The notes: generated by a model from the sequence alone, not told the origin. A stretch of DNA of 64,000 bases from Streptomyces gossypii (GCF_025165795.1 NZ_JAJAGO010000021.1:52518-116517); one strand, 5' to 3'. Positions 17,248 through 27,212 are shown, counted from the first letter of the stretch. Numbers and translations are program-made.

Positions 17248-19329
17248 ATGCCCCCGGACTGGCATCAGCACAACATCACCTTCGCCGACCGCGAGACCGC
17301 CAAGCGCGTCATCGCCGAGCGCCTCGGTCCCGCTCTGCTTGCGGCCCAGGACGCCGGGCAGCTCGCTGGCTGGTGGTTCATGAACAAGCAGCCGTGGCCC
17401 TTGCGCTATCGCGCCGCCGAACCGTCGCCGCTGGTCGAGTCGCTGCTCACAGACCTCGTCGACCAGGGCGCCGCCCACTCGTGGCTACCTGGCATCTACG
17501 AACCAGAGACCACCGCGTTCGGCGGCCCCAGGGCCATGGACGCAGCGCACGAGCTGTTCCACGAGGACAGCCAGCACCTGCTCACCTACCAGCCCGGCCC
17601 AGGACACCTGGGGCGCCGGGAGACCGCCGTACTCCTACTGAGCGCGATGATGCGGGCGGCTGGCCTGGACTGGTTCGAGCAGGGCGACGTCTGGGCGAAG
17701 GTCGCCGAACTCCGCCCGGCCAGCGCCGAGCCGCTCACCCCGGAGAAGGCGACCGCTCATGCCCCGGCCATGCGCAAGCTGATGACCACCGATGCCCACA
17801 GCCTGTGCCGACCGGACGGCCCGCTCGACGGGCACGCCGAGTGGGTGGCCGCTTTCGAGCGCGCCGGAGCCACGCTCGCGAACCTCGCCGCGGGCAACGG
17901 CCTGACACGCGGCCTGCGAGCCGTCATCACCCACCACGTGATCTTTCACGCCAACCGCGCAGGTCTCCTCCGGGATGACCAGCACGCCATCTCCCACATC
18001 GCACGAGAGGTAGTCATGGGATCGAGTGGCAACACCGCGTCGCCCAGCAAGGCCACGGCCGAGACCGATAGCGTCAAAATGGTGAACACTGACATGCTCG
18101 CCACCCCCGAGGCCGACGCCGAACGGCTCCGCAACGCCCTGGTCGACAAGATCCGCGAATCCGGGCACGCCCTCACACCCGCCGTCGAGACCGCGCTGCG
18201 CACCGTCCCCCGCCACCTGTTCGTGCCCGACACGCCACTCGAAGACGCCTACGCCAACACGCCGGTCAACATCAAGTACGACATCGACGGCACGTCGATC
18301 TCCTGCGCCTCCCAACCCAGCATCGTCGCCCTCATGCTGGACCAACTGGAGGTCCGGCCCGGTGATCGCGTTCTCGAACTCGGCGCTGGCACCGGCTACA
18401 ACGCTGCCCTGCTCACCTACCTGACCGGCGAGACGGGTCATGTCACCACCATCGACGTGGACGACGACCTCGTGGAAGGTACCCGCGAGCATGTGGCCGC
18501 TGCCGGGTTCACCAACGTCGAGGCACTGACTCTCGATGGGGCTCTCGGCTACCCCGAAGGCGCCCCGTACGACCGGATCATCGCCACCGTCGGCGCACAC
18601 GGCGTGCCGCACGCCTGGATGCAGCACCTGGCCCCCAACGGACGGCTCCTGGTCCCTCAGCGCCTCAAGGGCAGCGTGTCACGCTCCATCGCCTACGCGC
18701 AGCGCGACGGCCGCTGGACGAGCGTCAGCAGCAAGATGAACACCTTCATGCCGCTCAGAAGTGGCATCGCGGACGACGACCGCCGCGTCATCCCGCTCAG
18801 CACAGACGGCACCGTACGGCTCCAGGCTCCCGCCGGACAGCACATCGACGCTGAGGCCCTGGCCGGAGTGCTGGAGCAGCCGCGCACCGAGGAGTGGACC
18901 GGCATGATGGTCCGCGCCATGGAGTCGCCGGAGTGGATGGAGCTGTTCGTCTCCTGCTCCCTGCCCAGCGGTCTGATCCGCATGCTGTTCCCGAAGGAAG
19001 CCAAGGGCACCCTCCTCACCGAGGACCCCTACCCCTCGTCCACCGCGGCCGTCGACAAGGGCGCCATCACCTACCTTGCCCGCCGCCTGTCGCAGAAGAC
19101 CACCCCCGAGGGCGGGAAGCTCTGGGAATTCGGTGTCATCGGCCACGGGCCCGGCAGCGACGAGCTGGCCGCGAAGGTCGCCGATCTGATCCGCAGCTGG
19201 GACCGCGACTTCCGCGAGCGCGAGGCCGCCTTCGAGATCCAGTCCCTCGATGCCCCCGCGATCGAGCAAAGGCCCGGCCTGTTCGCCATCGACACCCCAC
19301 TGAACCGCATCGTCGTCGACTGGCAGTGA
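17248..19329 (+). CDS. FxLD-system fusion: LanB elimination-like domain + PIMT-like O-methyltransferase
   Basis: A 693-aa two-domain protein. Residues about 1-250 resemble the thiopeptide-type/SpaB_C elimination domain (WWFMNKQPWPLRYRA near residue 36, FHEDSQHLL, and a helical end). Residues about 275-693 resemble protein-L-isoaspartate O-methyltransferase. HLFVPDTPLEDAY and ISCASQPSIVALML are PIMT signatures, and the SAM site is VLELGAGTGYN near residue 375, followed by TTIDVDDD. NCBI calls related proteins 'methyltransferase, FxLD system'. The characterised relative OlvSA methylates an Asp in a lanthipeptide, leading to isoaspartate via succinimide. AAAGGAG precedes the ATG by 5 nt. A hinge at about 250-285 is Ser/Thr/Ala-rich. 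Confidence 0.88.
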   Translation: MPPDWHQHNITFADRETAKRVIAERLGPALLAAQDAGQLAGWWFMNKQPWPLRYRAAEPSPLVESLLTDLVDQGAAHSWLPGIYEPETTAFGGPRAMDAAHELFHEDSQHLLTYQPGPGHLGRRETAVLLLSAMMRAAGLDWFEQGDVWAKVAELRPASAEPLTPEKATAHAPAMRKLMTTDAHSLCRPDGPLDGHAEWVAAFERAGATLANLAAGNGLTRGLRAVITHHVIFHANRAGLLRDDQHAISHIAREVVMGSSGNTASPSKATAETDSVKMVNTDMLATPEADAERLRNALVDKIRESGHALTPAVETALRTVPRHLFVPDTPLEDAYANTPVNIKYDIDGTSISCASQPSIVALMLDQLEVRPGDRVLELGAGTGYNAALLTYLTGETGHVTTIDVDDDLVEGTREHVAAAGFTNVEALTLDGALGYPEGAPYDRIIATVGAHGVPHAWMQHLAPNGRLLVPQRLKGSVSRSIAYAQRDGRWTSVSSKMNTFMPLRSGIADDDRRVIPLSTDGTVRLQAPAGQHIDAEALAGVLEQPRTEEWTGMMVRAMESPEWMELFVSCSLPSGLIRMLFPKEAKGTLLTEDPYPSSTAAVDKGAITYLARRLSQKTTPEGGKLWEFGVIGHGPGSDELAAKVADLIRSWDRDFREREAAFEIQSLDAPAIEQRPGLFAIDTPLNRIVVDWQ

Positions 19330-19426
19330 GCCCGTACCGTCTCGGCAAGTGGTCCCGCCAGCTGCGTCCAGCACCTGGTGGGGCCACCGGCTCGTTTCCC
19401 ACCCGCACCATCGTCTGGGAGGACAC

Positions 19427-20536
19427 GTGGACCAGCACGACCCGATAGCGAAGCGCTTCCCCCTCATCGCCCGATTCCGGCCGGCCTGCCTGCCACTGCC
19501 CGACCGCGTCCAGAACATGGTCGATCTCGCGGCCAAGGGGTTAGGCCAGAGCGACCAAGGCCTTGCGTCCGCCGTCTACAACCAATCGGCGCTGATCGCT
19601 TCGGATCTCGGGCTTCCCGAACTCGCCCGCGAAATGTGCCATCAGCACGCTGCCGCCTACCTGCACTCCAGCCCGCTGCCCGCCATGAGCGCTATTCGTG
19701 CGCTGGAACCCGTCGTCAATCTCGCCCGCCTGCAAATCCGGGCCGGCCGCACCGATGACGCTCGTCGGCGACTCCTGGACCTGTACGAAGCCGTTGACTC
19801 AGGCGCTGCCGCGGTCTTCGAGGGCATCGCCGTGCCGGCCGGCCTCACAGCGACGTCAGAGGATCGCCAGGAGGTGCGCGCCTGGCTGTGGCGTGTGCTC
19901 CTTGCCGACGGCACCCGGACTCTCACCACCACAGGACGCTGGAGTGAAGCCCTGGCCCACATCGAGAAGCACCGAGGAGTGGGCATGCGGATGCTGGACG
20001 GTCGCCAGGTCGCCGTTCTCGCTGCTCTCACCACGGGAGACACGGAGCGCGCCGACGGGCTCCTCGCCGACACGGCCGCCGGAGACCCATGGGAACAGAT
20101 CGTCACCACCTGCCTGGTCGCACTGTGCCGCCGCGAAGCCGGCCAGCCGGTCGACGACCACCTGACCGAGTTAGTGGAGATCTATCTCGGCCGCGAAGCG
20201 GAGGCGGGCTTCACCGTCTTCGACATTCGCCTCGGCCTCACAGTCCTCGACGCAATCGGCTCAGCCGATCACGCCGCATCCTCCCGCCTTGCCGAACGCC
20301 TGGTGCACCGCACCACCGAGGCCCGGGACGGCTACGCGGCTCGCGAGATCCTCGGCCACCCACTGGCCGTCGCGCTTACCACGGAGCGGCAGGCACAGAA
20401 CTGCGAGGAGGTGGTCCGTGTCTGCGCCCTGGGAGCGGGCACGGTCCCAGCCGAGCTGCACAGCGATCTTTCGGCCGCACTACGCACCAGTGAAGCCGTG
20501 ATCACGCGTTCACTCACGGCGGTGGGAGAGCGCTGA
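19427..20536 (+). CDS. Unknown helical-repeat (TPR-like) protein of the lanthipeptide locus
   Basis: A 369-aa cytosolic protein starting at GTG 19427 behind GGAGG. I recognise no named domain. The sequence is almost all alpha-helical, with repeated Ala/Leu-rich helix pairs such as NQSALIASDLGLPELAREMCHQHAAAYL, ARLQIRAGRTDDARRRLLDLYEAV and AALTTGDTERADGLLADTA. These look like degenerate tetratricopeptide repeats. It is the last gene of the locus, 97 bp after the methyltransferase, and is followed by a hairpin terminator. A scaffold or regulator of the modification enzymes is plausible but unproven. No membrane segment or catalytic motif is visible. Confidence 0.8.
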   Translation: MDQHDPIAKRFPLIARFRPACLPLPDRVQNMVDLAAKGLGQSDQGLASAVYNQSALIASDLGLPELAREMCHQHAAAYLHSSPLPAMSAIRALEPVVNLARLQIRAGRTDDARRRLLDLYEAVDSGAAAVFEGIAVPAGLTATSEDRQEVRAWLWRVLLADGTRTLTTTGRWSEALAHIEKHRGVGMRMLDGRQVAVLAALTTGDTERADGLLADTAAGDPWEQIVTTCLVALCRREAGQPVDDHLTELVEIYLGREAEAGFTVFDIRLGLTVLDAIGSADHAASSRLAERLVHRTTEARDGYAAREILGHPLAVALTTERQAQNCEEVVRVCALGAGTVPAELHSDLSAALRTSEAVITRSLTAVGER

Positions 20537-20566
20537 CGCGGCGGCCGGGCCAAGGTCGGCCGGGAC

Positions 20567-20602
20567 CGCCGGACGGGCTGGAAGAATGCAGCCCGTCCGG
20601 CG
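20567..20602. terminator. 14-bp hairpin between island and acyl-CoA mutase gene
   Basis: CGCCGGACGGGCTG (20567-20580) pairs perfectly with CAGCCCGTCCGGCG (20589-20602) around an 8-nt loop, between two convergent genes. The right arm with its GATTGAGGA tail resembles a dispersed Streptomyces hairpin (CCGTCCGGCGTTTGAGGA type, from memory). It marks the right border of the accessory island. Confidence 0.75.
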
Positions 20603-20619
20603 ATTGAGGACTCGGAGAC

Positions 20620-22200
<1,581 letters not shown>

Positions 22201-22609
22201 GGAGTGTGCCTCCGTCTGTCGCGCGGGAATGAGGGTGCAGCCGCCACGGACTGTAGCTATCGGCATGCGCGCCGTGGGAGACCCACCGGCTGGGACGTTG
22301 CTCACAGCATGCCCCCCGAAACGACACGAGGCATGCGCGCGCCGGGGCGGAGAGGAGCGAAGCGGAGCGGCGGGGAAGGGCGCGAGACCCCGAGCGGGAC
22401 ATAGCCCCGAGCGGCGCGAGCGGGGCCGGGGACTGCAACCATCCGGGGGGCGACCCCCGTAACCCCCGAGCGGCGCGAGCGGGGCCGGGGGAACGTGCCC
22501 CGCCCGCGCCGTATGCGCGAACCCAGAGGTACGGGGGGAACCTCGGGTGTACCGCGCCGCCGATGACCAGTCGGCTCAACTACTACTGCGTCACGCGCAG
22601 CGAAAGTGT
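22201..22609. other. Non-coding region upstream of mutase gene, with repeats
   Basis: I see no convincing gene. It holds the mutase promoter region and two copies of a 27-bp GC-rich repeat, then runs into the 3' hairpin of the membrane protein gene. Confidence 0.6.
22405..22490. repeat. Two identical 27-bp direct repeats
   Basis: Positions 22405-22431 and 22464-22490 are identical over 27 bp (CCCCGAGCGGCGCGAGCGGG plus GCCGGGG), 59 bp apart. Each copy can fold on itself through CCCCG/CGGGG arms. They lie about 200-290 bp upstream of the mutase start. Confidence 0.85.
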
Positions 22610-22639
22610 CACACCGGCCGTTCTCAGCCGTCCGGTGTG
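22610..22639 (-). terminator. Hairpin spanning the stop of the Gly-rich membrane protein gene
   Basis: CACACCGG (22610-22617) pairs with CCGGTGTG (22632-22639) and the inner CG pairs extend it. The stem straddles the stop codon at 22624-22626 of the minus-strand gene. Confidence 0.4.
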
Positions 22640-23991
22640 GCCGGATCGGTGGCATCGCCCGAGCCCGGCTCGCCGGTGGCGGTCGCGTCGCCGGTCTCGC
22701 CCGTGTCGCCCGCGCTACCCGCCGTGCTCGCGTCACCCGTGCCGGCGTCGGCGTTTCCGTCGCCGCCCTCGGTGGGCTGGGCACCGCCGTCGCCGCCCTC
22801 GGACCCCGCGCCGTCGGTGCCGCCCGGTGAGGCGGAACCGCCCGGACCGCCGCCACCGCCCGGGGTGGTACCACCGCCGCCGCCCGGAGTGCCGCCGCCG
22901 GGGCCCGCACCGTCCGTGGACCCGTTGCCCTTCTCGCCGGTGTCCCCGTCGCCGCCCTCCCCTCGGGAGCCGGCGGAGTCGCCGGAGCCGTCGATGCCGC
23001 CCGAGCCGCCGGAACCAGTGACGCCGCCGGAGACCGCGGAGCTGCCGAGCTGCGCGCAGTGCCGCCGTACCGCCGACTTGCCGCCCGCCGCACGCTCCAG
23101 CCTGCGACGGTCCTCCGCGTCCAGCTTCCCGGTCGCGTACGCCTTGCAGAGCGCGGCTATGACGGCCTTCGACTCCGCGTCGTCCGGCAGGTCCCCGCGG
23201 TTCCACTCGCCGGGCTGCGGGCTGTACTCGCCCTCACCGGAGCCCCGCCGCCCCTCGTCCCCGCCGGGCGCGTCGGTGCCGTCGCGGCCCTCCGGACCGG
23301 CAGGCGTGCTGCCGGGCCCTCCGGGGGAGGTGCTCTCATCCTTCGGGGAACCGGATTTGCGGCGGTCCCGGTCCGTCGACTCGCCGTCCCCGCTCTCGTA
23401 CGGCGAGACGCTCACTCCCGGCTTGGCCGGGCTTCCTCCGCTTCCGGTACTGAAGGGGGTCGGCAGTACGCCCGCCCCGGCCGCCACCGCGACGCCGCCG
23501 AGCGCACAACCGGCGACCGCCATCGCGAGCCCGGCACGCAGCGGCCGCCCGGCGAGGCCGGGCAGCGCGCGGATGACGCGGCGGCCGGGGACTCGGGGCG
23601 ATCCGGAGGAACGGACCGAAGCGATCGAGCCGCTGCGGAGCACGCCCGCCTGCGCGCTGCGGAATGCTGCGACGGCGGCGGCCTCGCCCGCCAGTTCACC
23701 GCTCGGTGCCCCGGTCTCGCTGTCGGTGACCTGACGCAGAAGTCCTTCGGCGGGAGCTGCGGACAGCGCGCCGAGCGCCTCCGCCAGCCGTTCGGCACCC
23801 TTCGCACTCCCGGCACCAGCGGCAGGCACGGCACCGTCGGAGGGCACCGCACCTGCGTCCGGGTGACGGTCCTGACCAGCGGTACGGCCGTCCGGGTGGC
23901 CGTCCGGGTGTGGGCCGTCGGCCGACAGACCGCGCAGCAGACGCTCCGCGGTCTCCTCGTCCAGCCATCCATACCGGTCGTCGGCCATCAC
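22624..23991 (-). CDS. Single-pass membrane protein with long Gly/Ser/Asp-rich extracellular tail, sigma-factor partner
   Basis: A 455-aa protein. The cytosolic N-terminal part (about 1-145) is Ala-rich with helical stretches. One membrane segment (RAGLAMAVAGCALGGVAVAAGAGVL) lies near residues 152-176. A long external region follows: residues 180-270 are acidic and Ser/Gly/Pro-rich, about 275-325 contain a conserved-looking helical block (AVIAALCKAYATGKLDAEDRRRLERAAGGKSAVRRHC), and the rest is Gly-rich low complexity. It overlaps the upstream ECF sigma gene by 4 bp (ATGA). That architecture and pairing suggest an anti-sigma-like partner, although I see no clear zinc-binding anti-sigma motif. 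Confidence 0.75.
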   Translation of the reverse strand: MMADDRYGWLDEETAERLLRGLSADGPHPDGHPDGRTAGQDRHPDAGAVPSDGAVPAAGAGSAKGAERLAEALGALSAAPAEGLLRQVTDSETGAPSGELAGEAAAVAAFRSAQAGVLRSGSIASVRSSGSPRVPGRRVIRALPGLAGRPLRAGLAMAVAGCALGGVAVAAGAGVLPTPFSTGSGGSPAKPGVSVSPYESGDGESTDRDRRKSGSPKDESTSPGGPGSTPAGPEGRDGTDAPGGDEGRRGSGEGEYSPQPGEWNRGDLPDDAESKAVIAALCKAYATGKLDAEDRRRLERAAGGKSAVRRHCAQLGSSAVSGGVTGSGGSGGIDGSGDSAGSRGEGGDGDTGEKGNGSTDGAGPGGGTPGGGGGTTPGGGGGPGGSASPGGTDGAGSEGGDGGAQPTEGGDGNADAGTGDASTAGSAGDTGETGDATATGEPGSGDATDPATPDG

Positions 23992-24761
23992 GTTTCCCTC
24001 AGCGTTCGCGCGGCGTTGTGCGTCACACCGGGCGGCAGGTCACGCTGCTGCGGTGTGCGCGGTGAAGCGGAAGCCCCGCCGTCCCGCTCGTCAGCTCCGG
24101 CCGGTCTCTCCCCGTCACCGGACTGCGCTCCCCCCGCTGTTCCCCCAGTGGCTCCCCCACCCGCGTCGGCATCCGTTTCCGCTTCCGCGTCGAGCAGTTC
24201 GGCCAGTTTCCGGAGCCCCCGGTGCGCGGCTGTACGCACCGCTCCGGGCCGCTTGCCCAGCACCTGGGCGGCGCTCTTGGCGTCCAGCCCGAGCACCACC
24301 CGCAGCACCACCGCCTCCGCCTGATCGCGCGGGAGCGCGGAGATGGCCCGCATGGTCCGGCCGGTGCCGAGTGCCTCCAGCGCCTCGCCCGCGGTGTCCG
24401 CGGCGCCGGGCATCGCGACGAGTTCGCTGTCGTCGCCGCCGACGGCGGGCCGCCGTCCCCGCATCCGGATGTGGTCCAGCGCGCGGTTGCGGGCGATGCG
24501 GGCGGCCCAGCCGCGGAAGCGGTCGGCGTCGCCGTGGAAGCGGGTGAGATCGCGGGCTATCTGGAGCCACGCCTCCGAGGCGACGTCCTCGGCGTCTCCG
24601 TCCTGGACGAGGGTCCGGATGTATCCGAGCAGCCGGGGGTGCACGGTGCGGTACACAACGCGGAAAGCACTTTCGTCCCCGCCCTGCGCCGCGCACACCG
24701 CGGCTGTCAGCTCCGCGTCATCCCCGTGCACGCCCGTGTCCCCGCCCCAACTCCGCGACAT
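23988..24761 (-). CDS. ECF-type RNA polymerase sigma factor
   Basis: A sigma-70 family protein of about 257 aa. Region 2 includes HPRLLGYIRTLVQDGDAEDVASEAWLQIARDL and FRGWAARIARNRALDHIR (-10 recognition). Region 4 includes LPRDQAEAVVLRVVLGLDAKSAAQVLGKRPGAVRTAAHRGLRKL (-35 recognition). A 55-residue Asp/Gly-rich tail follows. The start is uncertain: ATG 24761 (MSRSWGGD) is my choice, GTG 24728 is possible, and 24839 would add a tail that looks unrelated. It is coupled to the membrane protein gene downstream, so the two probably form a sigma/anti-sigma pair. Confidence 0.85.
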   Translation of the reverse strand: MSRSWGGDTGVHGDDAELTAAVCAAQGGDESAFRVVYRTVHPRLLGYIRTLVQDGDAEDVASEAWLQIARDLTRFHGDADRFRGWAARIARNRALDHIRMRGRRPAVGGDDSELVAMPGAADTAGEALEALGTGRTMRAISALPRDQAEAVVLRVVLGLDAKSAAQVLGKRPGAVRTAAHRGLRKLAELLDAEAETDADAGGGATGGTAGGAQSGDGERPAGADERDGGASASPRTPQQRDLPPGVTHNAARTLRET

Positions 24762-25248
24762 CCCGATGAAATGCGTACGCACCGCGCCCCTGGCCGGGCG
24801 CAGTGTCCTGCCGCTGCTTGGTCGTCCACACCGGTCCATGGCTGACCGGTGCCCTCCGATACGCGATCGGTCCCGGCCGTACTCACCGGTCTGAATCGAT
24901 CCGCATCGATGTTTGGCAACACGCTACGACCAAGAGTGCGTCCGCGTCCATGCCGAGGCCGATGGTCCCCAATGTCCCCCCTGGAGCCCCACCTGATGCA
25001 CCGGCGGATGCACCGGCGGATGACCCGGCGGATGACCCGGCCGACGCCCCGTCTGATGAGCAGCCGGGGGCGCCGCGGGGTCCGCCGTCGGGTCCGCCGC
25101 CGGGAGCTCCGGGCCCTCCCCCGCACCCCCGTTCTTCCCGCGGTGAGCGGTGTGCTCCCCCCTTGGGTGGTCGGGGCGTAACAGAAAGCTGCGCGGCGAC
25201 GCTGAGGGGAGTACGGACTTGCTGCTGGTCGGTATGTCCGTACGCGAT
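24762..25248. other. Low-complexity non-coding stretch with tandem 12-mers
   Basis: No convincing gene is visible. A plus-strand frame through it reads as Asp/Ala/Pro-rich low complexity without a good start or domain. The middle contains the tandem repeat at 24995-25042. Confidence 0.5.
24995..25042. repeat. Four tandem 12-bp units
   Basis: Units are GATGCACCGGCG (24995-25006 and 25007-25018), GATGACCCGGCG (25019-25030) and GATGACCCGGCC (25031-25042), then a degenerate fifth copy. They lie between the sigma factor and hexosaminidase genes. Confidence 0.85.
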
Positions 25249-25292
25249 GACGGCCGAGGTCTCTCCTGTGGGGGGTGGCGACCTCGGCCGTC
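25249..25292 (-). terminator. Terminator hairpin after hexosaminidase gene
   Basis: GACGGCCGAGGT (25249-25260) pairs perfectly with ACCTCGGCCGTC (25281-25292) across a 20-nt loop, 18 bp past the stop of the minus-strand hexosaminidase gene. Confidence 0.65.
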
Positions 25293-25310
25293 GTCCTTTC
25301 CGGGCCCGCT

Positions 25311-26921
25311 TCACCCCTCCACGCGGTCGGCCAGCTTCGTGAACTGCTGCCAGCTCGGCTTGGGCGGGCGCGGATCCCACAGCTTCTGCGCGGTCGCGAA
25401 GAGCGGAAGCCTGATGCCGTCCGCGACCTGCTCGGTCGTCTGGGAATCCGCCAGATCGCACCAGACCGCGAACCGGCCGCCGAGGATGCGCTCCGGCCCG
25501 GCCAGCTTGGCGGGCACCGGCTCGGTGCCGCGCAGGACGGCCGGGGTCCACTCCCGGTAGATCCGCTCGCCGGTCGGATAGGTGAACTCGTTGGGCTCGC
25601 CGAGTACGTAGTACAGGTACTCGTCGTTGAGGTTGAGGACCGGCCAGCCCTCCTTCAGGTACTCGACCGGCTCGCGGGCCCCGATCTCCTTGCCCGTCCA
25701 GTAGGTCACCTCGCGCGGCTTGCTCGGGCGGACGGTGCCGCCCGGATGCATGCCGTCGTTCCACACCTGCGGCGTCTTCCCGTGCTTGCGGACGGTCTCC
25801 GCACGGTCGTTCAGCCAGGCGGTGGCCAGGTCCTGTACGTCGGCGTTCCCGCCGTGCCGCCGCTGGGCGGTGGCGGCGAGGTGCGGGTAGGCGGCTTCCG
25901 GGTCCTCGGCCGTCAGCGCCCGGTATTCGTCGCCGCCCAGATGCCAGTACTTGCCGGGGAACAGATCCGCGTACTCGTTCAGCAGTTCGTCGATGAGTTT
26001 CCCGGCGGCCGGGTCCGCGATGTCCACCGCGCCCGGGACCGGGGTGCCCGAGGCGTTCTTGAGCTGGAGTCCGGGGTGCGCCTTGAGCACCGCGCCCAGA
26101 TGACCCGGCGAGTCGATCTCCGGGATCACCGTGATGTGCCGCGAGGCGGCCAGCTTCACGATCCCGCGGATCTCCTTCTTGGTCAGCCGCGGGTTGGAGA
26201 CGATCTCGGGATGCGAGTCGCTCTCCACGCGGAACGCCTGGTCGTCGGAGAGGTGCAGCTGGAACTGGTTGAGCTTGAGATCGCCCATCTGCCTGATCCG
26301 CGCCTCGATCCAGTCCGCGCTGAAGTGCTTGCGCGCGATGTCCAGCATGAAGCCGCGCTGTGCCCGGTCCGGGTGGTCGCGGACGACACCGTCGGCGAAG
26401 GCGCCCCGGGCCCGTACGGTCTGGAGCAGCGTGCGGGTGCCGTAGAAGACCCCGGCGTCCGAGGAGCCGGTGATCCGCACCTGGCCGTCCCTGCTGGAGA
26501 GCAGATAACCCTCGCGCTTGATCTTCGAGTCGCCGGCCAGTCGCAGTTCGACGTCACCGGTGCGGGCCGGGCCCTTGTGGAAGGAGACCTTCAGCTCGCG
26601 GGCCAGCAGCCGCGCCTCGTCGGCCAGCGAGCCGTCCGGGTCGGCGACGATCCGGGTGCCGTCGCCGGGCTTCCAGCCCGGACCGCGTACCGGCTGCCAG
26701 TCGCGTACGGCGGGAATGACCGAGGGGGCCGGGCCGAGCCGCTGCGGCCCCTTGGGCGCGCTGGGTGAGGGGGAGGACGGCGCGGAGCTGCTCGGGGAGG
26801 CACCCGGTTTCGCCTCGCCCGAATCGTCCGGCAGTACGGACAGGGTGATCCCCAGCGCAGCGCCGCCCGCGACGAGCACGGCTGTGGAGATGACCAGGAT
26901 CTTCGGCCAGTGAGGTCCCAT
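25311..26921 (-). CDS. Beta-N-acetylhexosaminidase, GH20, membrane-anchored or secreted
   Basis: A 536-aa enzyme that releases terminal GlcNAc/GalNAc from glycans outside the cell. An N-terminal hydrophobic segment (ILVISTAVLVAGGAALGITLSVL) is followed by a Ser/Pro linker to about residue 60, then an alpha/beta GH20b domain. The catalytic barrel starts at RGFMLDIARKHFSADWI. The catalytic Asp-Glu pair is in YWHLGGDEYR near residue 326, and PEIDSPGHLGA and YWTG are further active-site motifs. Most likely it works in chitin or peptidoglycan sugar turnover. No lipobox Cys is seen, so the N-terminus is a signal anchor or a signal peptide. Confidence 0.93.
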   Translation of the reverse strand: MGPHWPKILVISTAVLVAGGAALGITLSVLPDDSGEAKPGASPSSSAPSSPSPSAPKGPQRLGPAPSVIPAVRDWQPVRGPGWKPGDGTRIVADPDGSLADEARLLARELKVSFHKGPARTGDVELRLAGDSKIKREGYLLSSRDGQVRITGSSDAGVFYGTRTLLQTVRARGAFADGVVRDHPDRAQRGFMLDIARKHFSADWIEARIRQMGDLKLNQFQLHLSDDQAFRVESDSHPEIVSNPRLTKKEIRGIVKLAASRHITVIPEIDSPGHLGAVLKAHPGLQLKNASGTPVPGAVDIADPAAGKLIDELLNEYADLFPGKYWHLGGDEYRALTAEDPEAAYPHLAATAQRRHGGNADVQDLATAWLNDRAETVRKHGKTPQVWNDGMHPGGTVRPSKPREVTYWTGKEIGAREPVEYLKEGWPVLNLNDEYLYYVLGEPNEFTYPTGERIYREWTPAVLRGTEPVPAKLAGPERILGGRFAVWCDLADSQTTEQVADGIRLPLFATAQKLWDPRPPKPSWQQFTKLADRVEG

Positions 26922-27212
26922 GCGGCTACGTTATTGATCCTGGCGCCCGCGTAGTGACCCGGCAGGCGCGTTCGGGGTGTCGGCCTCGGCGGACGGGCGA
27001 CGGCACCGCGGTGCCGGGCCTGCGGCTACGCCGTACGTGCCTGTTTGATCACACCTGAGCCCCCGGGACCATGAGCACGCCCGAGCGTCGCTACGATGGC
27101 CGCGGCCGGAGGACCGTACCCGGCCGGGCCCGACCGACACCGCTGAAACGTTCGAGTAGGAGATGGCGGCAGGCCCTGTCCCCGCTATCCCCGCTCCCGG
27201 AGGGTATTTTCC
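26922..27212. promoter_or_regulatory. Divergent regulatory region of hexosaminidase and sdh operon
   Basis: This 291-bp divergent gap must hold both promoters. I see no clear -35/-10 pair and no convincing palindrome. A GGAGG site 9 nt before the sdhC GTG is the only strong signal. Confidence 0.4.

Noticed and set aside
24803..25342. Asp/Ala/Pro-rich plus-strand frame between sigma factor and hexosaminidase genes
   Set aside because: Low complexity from tandem 12-mers, no ribosome site, no domain, and it overlaps a terminator.
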